64,000 bases of DNA, taken from Streptomyces sp. ITFR-16 (GTDB lineage: Bacteria; Actinomycetota; Actinomycetes; Streptomycetales; Streptomycetaceae). The notes below the pieces were generated by a model that had not been told where the DNA came from, ran no database searches, and worked only from the letters and a program-made list of their open reading frames with translations. This document shows positions 37,971 through 47,744 of the stretch, one piece after another; within the stretch, counting starts at the first letter, position 1, and every line of letters starts with the position of its first letter. The position numbers and the translations under genes are program-made. The stretch spans positions 1,860,001-1,924,000 of the forward strand of contig NZ_CP134609.1 of NCBI RefSeq assembly GCF_031844705.1, read 5' to 3'.

Positions 37971-40382
37971 GTGAAAATCAATCGTCGCCTCGTCCTGCTC
38001 GTCACCGCGCCCCTCACCGTTGCGGTCACCTTCTCGGTTCTGGCCCTCGCACCCGCCACCAACCAGGCGCTCCAGGCCAACCGACTGACGGCGATGGTCG
38101 ATGTCGCCGCCAGCGCCGGTGATTTAACGCACCAACTGCAGCGTGAGCGTGCCGCCGCAACCGCCCTGGTCTCCAAACAGGGTGACGCGGACGCCTTCCA
38201 GACCACGTCCGCAGCGACCGACAAGAGCATCGCCACCTTCAACAGCAAGATCGGCGGCCTGTCCGAGGTGCCCGGCAGCGCCCAGGCCAATCTGGACCGC
38301 ATCAAACGCTTCATGGACGAACTGCCGGCCCTGCGCGCCCAGGTGCGCTCCGGCAGCAGCACCATCTCCGCGCTCGCCTTCGGCTACCGGATCGTCATCG
38401 CCGACCTCAACGGCTACCGCGACGGCATCGCGCAGGCCGACGGTGTCGACGCCGACATCGCGGACCGGATCCGCGCCGCCGCCGCCCTGTCCGAGGCCGC
38501 CGAGCACACGGCCCAGCAGCAGGTCACGGTGATGAGGGCGCAGGCCGCGGGCGGCTTCACGGTCGCCTCGCAGCGTACGTTCGACGCCAGCCGGCTCGGC
38601 TACACGGAGTCCACCGGCGTGCTGTTCGGCCTCGGTCCCAGCGAATGGCGGACCTGGCTGGAACGCACCCTGTCCGGCCCGAAGGCGCTGGAGGCCCGTC
38701 GGCTGGAGGACCAGATCGGCCGCACCGGCACCAGCCGGGGCATCGATGTCACCCCGAAGGCCTGGCAGCAGGCCTCCGACGACCGCCAGACGCTGCTGCG
38801 TTCGGTGGAGAAGCGCATCGACGCGTCCGTCTACGCCACGGTCTCGAAGGAACGCACCCAACTCCTGTGGACCGCCGGGGCCGAGGTCGCCCTGGTGCTG
38901 CTGACCCTGGTGGGCGCCGTCGTCGTCGCCGTCCGCCTCGGCCGCGTCATGATCCGGCGGCTGCGCGACCTGCGCAACGCCGCGCACGAGGTCGCCCACA
39001 CCGGACTCCCCGCCGTGATGAGCGAGCTCTCCCGGCCCGGCGCGCTGAGCGGCTCGACGCCCGAGCAGGTCGCCGAGCGGTCCGGCAACCCCGTCGGGAC
39101 CACGGGCGGGGACGAGATCGGTGAGGTCGGTGAGGCGTTCAACGCCGTCCACCACGAGGCCGTCCGGCTCGCCGCCCAACAGGCGCGGGTGCACGAGCAG
39201 TTCGCCGAGACCCTGGTCCGGGTCGCCCGCCGGGGCGCGCAGCTGACCAGCGTCATGGTGTCCGAGCTGGACGCGGTGCAGCGCGACGAGGCCGACCCCG
39301 AGCGCATGAAGACCCTCTTCGCGCTCGACCACCTCGCCATCCGCATGGAGCGCAACACCAACAACCTGCTGGTCCTGGGCGGTTACGGCAACGCCCGGGT
39401 GCGCTCGGCCGACATCGGCTGCTCGACCGTCATCGTGGCCGCCGCCCAGCAGATCGAGCGCTTCGACCGGGTGTCCCTCGGCGTCATCGAGTCGGGCATC
39501 GGCATCGCCGCCCGGGCCGTGCACGACGTGGCACACATCCTGGCCGAACTCCTCGACAACGCGACCCGGTTCTCGCCGCCCGACGCTCAGGTGGGGGTCG
39601 CCGTGTGGCGGCTGTGGGACCGGGCCGTCGTCCAGATCGTCGACGAGGGCGTGGGGATCACGGCCGAACGCCGTGCCGTCCACAACGCCGCCCTGCGCGA
39701 GCCGCAGGCCGGCATCGGGGACGTGCGGTCCATGGGTCTGCACGTGGTGGCACGGCTCGCGGCGCGTCACGGCATCGTTGTCGAGCTGCGCGACTCCTCG
39801 GGCCCCGGCACCATCGCCGAGGTCACCCTGCCCGCGGGCGTGCTGGCCGCGGTCCCCGAGGAGACCGCACCGGCGCAGGGCGCCGACGGCCAGGAGCGCG
39901 CCGTCCGCTACGAGGCGCCCCGCCCGATCAGCGCGCTCGGGCACCCCGGGCGCAGACAGCCCGGCACCGCGGGCGGCCGGGCCGGCCGGCCCGTCGGCGG
40001 GGGGATCGGCGCCCGCAAGGACGCCGACGCCGCGAGGACCTCCCACGAGGGCGACGCGAACACCGCCACCGATGTGCGCGAGCGCGCCACCACGGCGGCG
40101 CCGCACCCCGTGCACGACGAACCCGTCTCGCGCATCGCCGGCGTCAGCTCCTCCGGGCTGCCCCTGCGGCAGCGCAACACGCCCCAGCAGTGGCCCAGCC
40201 TGGGCAACCGGGGCGGCACCGATCAGCGGTCCGGCGCCGCCGCGCCGCGGCCGTCGCCCCGCCGCCGGGACTCCCGGCAGGTCTCCGACGTCCTCGCGGC
40301 CTACGCCCAGGGGATCAGCCGGAGCACGAACACCCGCGGGCGTTCCGCCACCGACGACGACACCGAACGGACCAAGAAATGA
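37971..40382 (+). CDS. Nitrate/nitrite-sensor-type histidine kinase (CvnA-like) with a TTA codon
   Basis: 803 residues. A first membrane helix (about 6-28) is followed by an external NIT-type domain of about 270 residues (LTHQLQRERAAATALVSKQGD, YRIVIADLNGYRDGI), a second helix (about 300-325, GAEVALVLLTLVGAVVVAVRLG), a HAMP-like linker and a HATPase_c domain (HILAELLDNATRFSPP, VDEGVGITAE, GLHVVARLAARHGI). A long disordered tail of about 150 residues ends the protein. GTG start. Codon 52 is TTA (38124-38126), which makes translation bldA-dependent in Streptomyces. The stop overlaps the next ATG. Confidence 0.9.
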   Translation: MKINRRLVLLVTAPLTVAVTFSVLALAPATNQALQANRLTAMVDVAASAGDLTHQLQRERAAATALVSKQGDADAFQTTSAATDKSIATFNSKIGGLSEVPGSAQANLDRIKRFMDELPALRAQVRSGSSTISALAFGYRIVIADLNGYRDGIAQADGVDADIADRIRAAAALSEAAEHTAQQQVTVMRAQAAGGFTVASQRTFDASRLGYTESTGVLFGLGPSEWRTWLERTLSGPKALEARRLEDQIGRTGTSRGIDVTPKAWQQASDDRQTLLRSVEKRIDASVYATVSKERTQLLWTAGAEVALVLLTLVGAVVVAVRLGRVMIRRLRDLRNAAHEVAHTGLPAVMSELSRPGALSGSTPEQVAERSGNPVGTTGGDEIGEVGEAFNAVHHEAVRLAAQQARVHEQFAETLVRVARRGAQLTSVMVSELDAVQRDEADPERMKTLFALDHLAIRMERNTNNLLVLGGYGNARVRSADIGCSTVIVAAAQQIERFDRVSLGVIESGIGIAARAVHDVAHILAELLDNATRFSPPDAQVGVAVWRLWDRAVVQIVDEGVGITAERRAVHNAALREPQAGIGDVRSMGLHVVARLAARHGIVVELRDSSGPGTIAEVTLPAGVLAAVPEETAPAQGADGQERAVRYEAPRPISALGHPGRRQPGTAGGRAGRPVGGGIGARKDADAARTSHEGDANTATDVRERATTAAPHPVHDEPVSRIAGVSSSGLPLRQRNTPQQWPSLGNRGGTDQRSGAAAPRPSPRRRDSRQVSDVLAAYAQGISRSTNTRGRSATDDDTERTKK

Positions 40383-40783
40383 CCTCACCCACCGACCTGA
40401 GCTGGATCCTGAGCGACTTCGCCGGACGCATCCCGGAGGTCACCCAGGCGATAGCCGTGTCCGTGGACGGACTCGCGCTGGCCTACACGGGTGTGGAGCG
40501 TGACGACGCCGACCGGCTGGCGGCCATCGCCTCCGGCGTCGTCAACCTGCTCTCCGCCGCGGCGCAGTTGACGAACACCGACCCCGTCGAGCACAGCCTC
40601 ACCGCGATGGAGGGGGGCTACATGTTCTCGATGGCCGTCTCCAGCGGCGCCTCCCTGCTGGTGACCACCACCCGGGACGCGGACATCGGCGAGGTCAGCT
40701 ACATGATGTCCGAGCTGATCAACCAGGTCGGTGACTCCCTGTCCCCCCAGGTCCGCACCCCCAGCGGCTTGCCCGCCCACTGA
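40379..40783 (+). CDS. cvnB: Roadblock/LC7 protein (CvnB-like)
   Basis: 134 residues: LSWILSDFAGRIPEVTQAIAVSVDGLALAYT then LAAIASGVVNLLSAAAQL and GYMFSMAVSSGASLLVTTTRDADIGEVSYMMSELINQVG, the Streptomyces roadblock pattern. Its ATG overlaps the kinase stop (ATGA). Unlike full conservons, no DUF742 protein or GTPase follows, so the module is reduced to kinase plus roadblock. It may act through a GTPase encoded elsewhere. Confidence 0.9.
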   Translation: MTSPTDLSWILSDFAGRIPEVTQAIAVSVDGLALAYTGVERDDADRLAAIASGVVNLLSAAAQLTNTDPVEHSLTAMEGGYMFSMAVSSGASLLVTTTRDADIGEVSYMMSELINQVGDSLSPQVRTPSGLPAH

Positions 40784-40808
40784 TTGTCGGCCGTTCCCCC
40801 ACCGCCGC

Positions 40809-40845
40809 ACCCGGCCCGTCCGCCGACCCCGCTCGGCGGCCGGGT
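40809..40845 (+). terminator. Compact hairpin between the roadblock gene and the ABC operon
   Basis: CCGCCGA (40820-40826) pairs with TCGGCGG (40833-40839). An outer ACCCGGCC (40809-40816) can pair with GGCCGGGT (40838-40845), sharing two bases with the inner stem. The hairpin lies 26 nt after the roadblock stop and 28 nt before the binding-protein start, so it could terminate the upstream transcript or attenuate read-through. Confidence 0.55.
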
Positions 40846-40872
40846 CACCCCGTTCCGCCCATTACTCCCCCG

Positions 40873-42087
40873 ATGAGAGCCCTCATGTTCTTCGACATAT
40901 CCCGTCCACGCCACCGCAGAATCCGGCCGGTGGGCGCTGCCGCCCTCGCCATCGGGCTGGCAGCCGTCACCGGGTGCAGCAGCGACAGCGGCACCGGCGA
41001 CGAGACCGTGAAGGTCGGCCTGGTGGCCTCCCTGTCCGGCACCTACAAGCCGGTCGGTACGGACCTGCGCGCCGGCTTCGAGCTGTATCTGAAGACGCAC
41101 GGCAACAAGCTCGGCGGCCGCAAGGTCGAGCTGATCGTCGCGGACGAGGGCGACGGTCCCCCCACCGCCGTTCCCGCCGCCACCAAGCTGGTCAAGAAGG
41201 ACAAGGTCGATGTGCTGACGGGCCTGGTCAGCGGTGGCTCGGTCGCCGCGGTGATGCCGCTGGTCAACCAGGCCAAGATCCCCTTCCTCGGGTCGAACGC
41301 CCGCCCGCCGGTCAAGGACCTCAAGTACGTCTGGACGACGAGCTTCATGTCCGACGAGCCGGGCAAGGCCATCGCCCCGTACGTCAAGGAGAAGGTGAAC
41401 GGCCCGGTCTACGCGATCGGCCCGGACTACCAGGGCGGTTACGACGAACTGCGCGGCTTCACCGACGAGTTCAAGCGCATCAAGGGCAAGCTCGCCAACC
41501 CGGACGGCAAGACGACCTGGACGCCGTTCCCGAAGACCACGAACTTCATGCCGTACTTCGCCGACATCGCCAAGACGGACGCGAAGGCGGTCTACTCCTT
41601 CTACGCCGGCAAGGCCGCGATCGACTTCGCCAAGCAGTACGCGCAGTCCGACGTCGCCGACCTGCCGCTGTACACGGCCTTCGTCACCGAGGGCAGCGTG
41701 CTCCAGGCGCAGGGCGACGCGGCGAAGGACATCTACTCGGTCCTGAACTACGCCCCCGACCTCGACAACGCGGCCAACCGCAAGTTCGCCGCCGACTGGA
41801 CGGCCGAGCACGACACCCAGCCGACCACGTACGCGATGTCCTCGTACGACGCGGCCGCCGTGCTGGACAAGGCGATCGCCGACGCCGCGAAGAAGGGCGA
41901 CGTGACGCCCGAGACCATCAACACGGCCATCGCGGGCCTGGGCCAGATCGACAGCCCGCGCGGCGCCTGGGAGTTCGGCGAGAAGGCGCACTCCCCGGTG
42001 CAGACCTGGTACCTGCGCCAGGTGCGCCCCGACGGCAACCAGCTCGCCAACGTCATGGTCCAGGACCTGGCGACCCTCGGCGGCTGA
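40873..42087 (+). CDS. Branched-chain amino-acid-type ABC substrate-binding lipoprotein
   Basis: 404 residues. The signal sequence ends in a lipobox with Cys35 (AVTGC). The mature protein matches the LivJ/periplasmic-binding type I family: VKVGLVASLSGTYKPVGTDLRAGFELYLKTHGNKLGGRKVELIVADEGDGPP, then VDVLTGLVSGGSVAAVMPLVNQAKIPFLGSNA. It should capture a substrate outside the cell and pass it to the LivHM permease. The ligand is not predictable; such systems import branched-chain amino acids, urea, aromatic acids or amides. This is the first gene of a four-gene operon. Confidence 0.92.
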   Translation: MRALMFFDISRPRHRRIRPVGAAALAIGLAAVTGCSSDSGTGDETVKVGLVASLSGTYKPVGTDLRAGFELYLKTHGNKLGGRKVELIVADEGDGPPTAVPAATKLVKKDKVDVLTGLVSGGSVAAVMPLVNQAKIPFLGSNARPPVKDLKYVWTTSFMSDEPGKAIAPYVKEKVNGPVYAIGPDYQGGYDELRGFTDEFKRIKGKLANPDGKTTWTPFPKTTNFMPYFADIAKTDAKAVYSFYAGKAAIDFAKQYAQSDVADLPLYTAFVTEGSVLQAQGDAAKDIYSVLNYAPDLDNAANRKFAADWTAEHDTQPTTYAMSSYDAAAVLDKAIADAAKKGDVTPETINTAIAGLGQIDSPRGAWEFGEKAHSPVQTWYLRQVRPDGNQLANVMVQDLATLGG

Positions 42088-42088
42088 C

Positions 42089-44094
42089 ATGGAGCTTCTC
42101 GATGCCCACCTCGTGCCGGCGGTGGACGGAGTGGCCTACGGGCTGCTGCTGTTCGTGGTCGCCGCCGGCCTGAGTCTCGCGTTCGGCACGGCCGGCGTGC
42201 TGAACCTCTCGCACGGCACGCTGTACGCGATCGGCGCCTACACCGGCGCCGAGCTGAGCGACGGAACCTGGGGCGGCCTCGCCCTCGGGCTGGCCGCGGG
42301 CACCGCGGCGGCCGCCCTCGCCGGGGCGGGGCTGTCCGCCGCGACGGTTCCGCTCGCCCGGCGTGGGCATCTCGCTCAGGCACTGCTGACCTTCGGGATC
42401 GCCCTGGTCGGCGGTGATCTGCTCATCCAGCTCTTCGGCGCGGACGAGCTGCCGGTACGCGTCCCCGGGGCGCTCGACACCTCGGTCCACCTGCTGGGCC
42501 ACCGCTACCCCGCCTACCGGCTCGGCTTCATCGTGATGGCCGTGCTGCTGGCGGGGTTCGGCACCTGGGTGCTCACCCGCACCCGGGTGGGGGCGGCGGT
42601 ACGGGCCTCCGCCGACGATCCGCAGATGCTCGCGGCCACCGGCCACAACCCCCGGGCGGTGCACACCGGCGTCCTCGCGGCGGCGGGGGCGCTGGCCGGT
42701 GCCGCGGGGGTGCTCGGGGCCCCCATCATCGGCCCCGGCCCCGGCACGTCCGAGAACGTGCTGATGCTCTCCCTCGTCGTGGTGGTCCTGGGCGGGCTGC
42801 GCTCGCTGTGGGCCACGTTCGCGGCGGCGGTCGCCGTGGGCGAGGTGCAGACGCTGGGCGTCTCGGTGCTGCCGGAGCTGGCGCCGTATCTGCTGTTCGC
42901 CGCGATGGCGGCGGTGCTGGTGTTCCGCTCCCGCTTCGCGGAACCGGCGGCGGCGCACGGCCCCGAGGGCCCGTCGGCGGACCCGGTGACCCGGCTCCGC
43001 CGCCTCCTCGCGGCACGGCTGGGGACACGCCTCGGGGCACGTACCCGTCAGACCGGTGCTCGGGCCGGTGCGCGGCAGGCCCGTACGCAGGAGGCGCCCG
43101 GCAGGCTGGGGGCGTGGGTGCGCGGGGCCGCATGGCGCCGGGCGGCCCCGCTGCTCGTCCTGCTCATGGTGCTGATCGCGCTGCCCGGGCTGCTCGACTC
43201 GTACAGCATCTCGCTGGCCGGCTCCGCCCTGGCGCTCGGGCTCCTCGCGGTCAGCGTCACGATCCTGACCGGCTACGCGGGGCTGCCGACGCTCGGGCAG
43301 ACCGCGCCGTTCGCCGTCGGCGCGTACGCCACCGCCAATCTGGCGGACGCCGGCTGGACGGTGGGCCCGGTCCAGGTCGTCCTGTCGGCGCTCGCGGCCG
43401 CCGTGTTCTCGGCGGTGACCGGGCCCGCCGTGATCCGGGCCCGCGGCACCACCGTGCTGATGATCACGCTCGCGGTCGGGGAGCTGGCCAGTGCGGTCAT
43501 CAACCAGTTCAAATCCGTCACCGGCGGCGCCGACGGCCTCGTCGGCTTCCCCGCCACCCAGGCGCTGTGGGGCGGCGAGGGGATGACCGACGAGAGCGAG
43601 CTCTACACCTACGCGCTCGTCGTCGCCGTCGTCGCGGTCGCCCTGACCCTGCTGGTGCTGCGCTCCCCGGCCGGGAAGCTGCTGACCGGCACCCGGGGCG
43701 CCGAGGCGCGGATGCGGGCCTCGGGGCATCCGGTGGGGCGCTATCTGCTGGTGGCCCACATCTGCGCCGGTGCGCTGGCCGGGGTCGGCGGCTCGCTGAT
43801 GGTCAGCGTGCAGCAGTACCTCTCCCCCGCCGACGTCGGCTTCGAGATCGCCGCGTTCGCGCTGCTGGCGGCCGTCATCGGCGGCACGACCTCCGTGATC
43901 GGCGCCCTGCTGGGCGCCGGGCTCATCGTCTTCACCCGGGACTGGGTCGCCGGTTCCTGGCCCGGGCACGGACCGCTGCTGCTCGGGGCGCTGTTCATCG
44001 CCGCCGTGTACCTGCTGCCGCGCGGCCTGGCCGGTCTGCGCGGCGCGCCACGCCCGGCCGCACCCCTGCCCCTGTCCACCGGGAAGGCCGCCCC

Positions 44095-44098
<4 letters not shown>
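42089..44098 (+). CDS. Fused LivH-LivM ABC permease
   Basis: 669 residues. The first half is LivH-like (residues about 1-290; GTLYAIGAYTGAEL, NLIAN-type loops, LSLVVVVLGGLRSLWATFAAAVAVGEVQ), followed by an Arg/Ala-rich linker of about 50 residues, and the second half is LivM-like (about 345-669; GLPTLGQTAPFAVGAYATANLAD, LVGFPA, LLAAVIGGTTSVIGALLGAG). In most organisms these are separate genes. The reading frame is intact through the junction, so the fusion is real. The ATG lies 1 nt after the binding-protein stop; the downstream ATPase start overlaps its own stop. Confidence 0.93.
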
Positions 44099-44918
<820 letters not shown>

Positions 44919-44922
<4 letters not shown>

Positions 44923-45662
44923 CCCGGCCCACGATGCTCGAAATCACCGGCCTGACCGCGGGCTACCACGGCGGCACCGTCCTCCACGGCCTGGACCTGT
45001 CCGTCCCCGCCGGCACGGTCCACGCCGTCGTCGGCCACAACGGCGCGGGCAAGACCACCCTCGTGCACACCGTCGCCGGACTGATGCGCCCCGACGCGGG
45101 GACCGTACGGCTGGGCGGCCGGGAGGTGACGGGGCAGCCCGCGCACCGGATCGCGCGCGCCGGGATCGGTCTCGTCCCGCAGGGCCGCCGGGTCTTCGCG
45201 GGCCTCACCGTCGCCGAACACCTGCGGCTGTCCCACCGCCCGCCGCGCCGGGGCGACACCGAGCGCCCCAGCGTGTGGACGCCCGCGCGGGTCCTGGAGC
45301 TGCTGCCCCGGCTGGGCGAGCGCCGGAGCAACCGGGGGACACAGCTGTCCGGCGGCGAGCAGCAGATGCTGGCCCTGGCCCGCGCACTGCTCGGCTCCCC
45401 CAGCGTGCTGCTGCTCGACGAGCCTACCGAGGGCCTCGCGCCCGCCCTGGTCCGTCAGGTCCACGAGCTGGTGACCACGCTGGCCGACGAGGGCATCGCC
45501 GTCCTGCTGGTCTCCCCGAGCCCGGACCGGGCGGCCGAGTGCGCCGACACGCTCACGGTGCTGACCTCGGGGCGGGTGGCGCTGCGGCAGGACGGCGCGG
45601 CCGCCCGTACGGACGCCTCCGCCCTGCACGCCGCGCTCGAACTGGCGCCGGCGGGCCGCTGA
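44919..45662 (+). CDS. LivF-type ABC ATPase
   Basis: 247 residues: Walker A GHNGAGKTT, IGLVPQGRRVFAGLTVAEHL, signature LSGGEQQMLALARALL and Walker B VLLLDEPTEGLAPALVRQ, the LivF pattern. H-loop position is altered: VLLVSPSPDRAAE where V-EQ(N/D) is usual, so the switch histidine is missing. It is the last gene of the operon. Confidence 0.92.
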
Positions 45663-45679
45663 GCGCACGCGGCAACGGA

Positions 45680-45711
45680 GGGGGCGGTGACCGGTTCCGG
45701 TCGCCGCCCCC
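45680..45711. terminator. Bidirectional hairpin between the Liv operon and the monooxygenase gene
   Basis: A 15-bp stem with one G-T/C mismatch (GGGGGCGGTGACCGG at 45680-45694, partner at 45697-45711) and a 2-nt minimal loop lies between two convergent genes. Confidence 0.75.
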
Positions 45712-45719
45712 GCCGCGTC

Positions 45720-46937
45720 CTACTTGACCTTCAGGCTGTGGCCGCCGAAGCCGCTGCGCCGGTCGGAGCCGCTGTTCTGGTCCTGCCACCACGCGTCGAA
45801 CTCCGCCTGCTCCATGGCCGACCAGTCCGGGGTGTCCTCGACCTGGGCGCTGCCCATGCGGCGGGCGAGCGCGACCATGGCCGCCCCGACCGCGCCCCGG
45901 CCGGCGTCGTACCGGTCCAGGACCTCCTTCCAGCTCTCCCCCGCCACCCAGGCGGCCTCCAGCGCGGTGGCGTCCTGGAGCGCCTTCACGCTGCCGCCGC
46001 CGATGTGCGGCCGGGCCACACTCGCCGCGTCGCCGACGAGCGCCATCCGCCCGGAGGTGTAGTGCGGGACCTCCAGGTCGTAGATCGGCTGGATGAAAGT
46101 GGTCTCGGCGGGCGTGCGCAGCACTCTGGCCGCCCAGTACGAGGGAAAGTTTTCAGCCACAAGTGCGCGCAGGTGCGCGGTGAGTTCCGCGTTGAGCCTG
46201 CCCGGCGGAAGCGAGGTCGGGGTCCGCAGATCGGGGTGGAGACCGTCGACCTGCGGGGGCGCGGTGTAGAGCACCCAGTTGAGCCGGTGCCCGCCGTCGC
46301 CGTCCGGGATGCGGTAGATCATGCAGTGGCCGCCGGGGAAGACGATGTTGTGCGCGGAACGCCCGTCCGAGGGCAGGCCCTCGACGTCGGACGAGGTGCC
46401 GCGCCAGCCGATGTACCCGGCGTACGAGGGCGTGATGCCGGGGAACATGGCCTCGCGGACGACGGAGCGGTAGCCGTCGGCGCCGATCACGACGTCGAAG
46501 TGCTCCTCGTATCCGTCGGCCAGCCGCAGCGTCACTCCGTCGTCGTCCGGCTCCACACCGGTGACCACGGCGCCGGAGCGGTACGTGACGCCCTCGGGCA
46601 CCCGGCGGCGCAGCTCGCTCCACAGGGAGCCCCAGTTGTAGGCGCGGAAGGGAAACGGCTGCTCACCGATGGCCCGCCCGTGCTCCGCGTCGCCGTCGCG
46701 CACGCTCCACACGCGCTGGTCCAGCGGCGCCCAGGGCATCTCGGGGGCCACGTAACCGGCGTCCCTCAGCTCGTCGTAGCGGTCGCTGTGCAGGGCGATA
46801 CCCACGCCGCGGTCCCGGAGTTCGGCGTCGGCGCGCTCGAAGACGGTGACCTTGCCGGCGCCCCCGCGCGACGCGGCCAGGGCCGTGGCACACCCCGCTA
46901 TGCTGCCGCCGACCACGGCGATGCTGCCTCCACGCAT
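45720..46937 (-). CDS. FAD-dependent monooxygenase
   Basis: 405 residues from ATG 46937 (GGAGA 7 nt upstream; a GTG 18 nt upstream is an alternative). The FAD motif SIAVVGGSIAGCATALA at the N-terminus, the DG motif VVIGADGYRSVVRE (about 160) and GRMALVGDAASVARPHIGGG near 300 place it with aromatic-ring hydroxylases of the 2,6-dihydroxypyridine-3-monooxygenase group. It should hydroxylate an aromatic or heterocyclic substrate with NAD(P)H and oxygen. It ends 8 nt from the hairpin and has no operon partner. Confidence 0.9.
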   Translation of the reverse strand: MRGGSIAVVGGSIAGCATALAASRGGAGKVTVFERADAELRDRGVGIALHSDRYDELRDAGYVAPEMPWAPLDQRVWSVRDGDAEHGRAIGEQPFPFRAYNWGSLWSELRRRVPEGVTYRSGAVVTGVEPDDDGVTLRLADGYEEHFDVVIGADGYRSVVREAMFPGITPSYAGYIGWRGTSSDVEGLPSDGRSAHNIVFPGGHCMIYRIPDGDGGHRLNWVLYTAPPQVDGLHPDLRTPTSLPPGRLNAELTAHLRALVAENFPSYWAARVLRTPAETTFIQPIYDLEVPHYTSGRMALVGDAASVARPHIGGGSVKALQDATALEAAWVAGESWKEVLDRYDAGRGAVGAAMVALARRMGSAQVEDTPDWSAMEQAEFDAWWQDQNSGSDRRSGFGGHSLKVK

Positions 46938-47744
46938 GACTGGTTCTCCACTCACTTGGTGTCCCGGCCGCCGTCGTGACCGCTGCCGGTCCGACGCGTC
47001 CGTTCGGAATTCCGCTTGCTCGCAGCTCGTTGGCCCGTTCCCGGTGGTCAGGGCCCCGACCGGATCCTATCGAGGAGCGGTCTGACGACCGGCGGCGCGG
47101 GGGGTTCCGTTTTTCGCCGTCGACTGTCCATCAGGCGGGCTTCTCCGTGCGCGACTTGGTCATATGCCATTAGGGTTCTGTCATGTCTCCTTCGCCGGAT
47201 GCCACGCCGGTCAGCAGCCGGCCGGACCCGGTGTCCGCGGCGGTCCGTGGCGTGGAACAGCCGGACAAAGCCCTTGCGGAACATCGCACTTGCACTTGCA
47301 CGGGCTGTCGCGATTATCATCCTGGCCATCGTCTCTTCCCTCCGGCGGACGTGACTGCCGAACGACGCCGGTTTCCCGAGGGCCGGAGTCGCGGTGAAGG
47401 GCGCCTGGGCGCCCCGCTGACCGCAAGGGTTGTCGGCGCGAAAGGCCTGTTCCGTCATCCGTGGCGCACCGGCTCCCACCACTCGATCCGACCTGCGGCA
47501 GGTGACGAACAGCGGTGATTGTCCGGCGAAATCCGGCACCGCTCTTCACAGATGCGAAGCCCCTCTCCCCTGCGGGCCGCCCCCACGGCCGACCGACCCC
47601 GGATGCCCGGGTACTACGGAGTCCAGACACGATGCAACGCTCCCCCGGCAGCGGGTACCACGGCCCCGGCGGCATGCGGACCGGCACGCGCGCCGGCGTC
47701 GGCGCCGGCGGCGGAACCGTCTCCCCGATTCTCGCGAGGACCTG
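46938..47744. other. Long region before the second conservon, no supported gene
   Basis: About 800 bp. On the minus strand an ORF from ATG 47329 to 47048 (93 residues, basic, MARMIIATARASAS) has GGAGG 9 nt upstream. On the plus strand an ORF from ATG 47183 to 47518 overlaps it and contains the cysteine run CTCTGC. Their codon bias is only partly Streptomyces-like and they exclude each other, so I do not call either as a gene. The promoter of the conservon lies in the right half. Confidence 0.4.
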
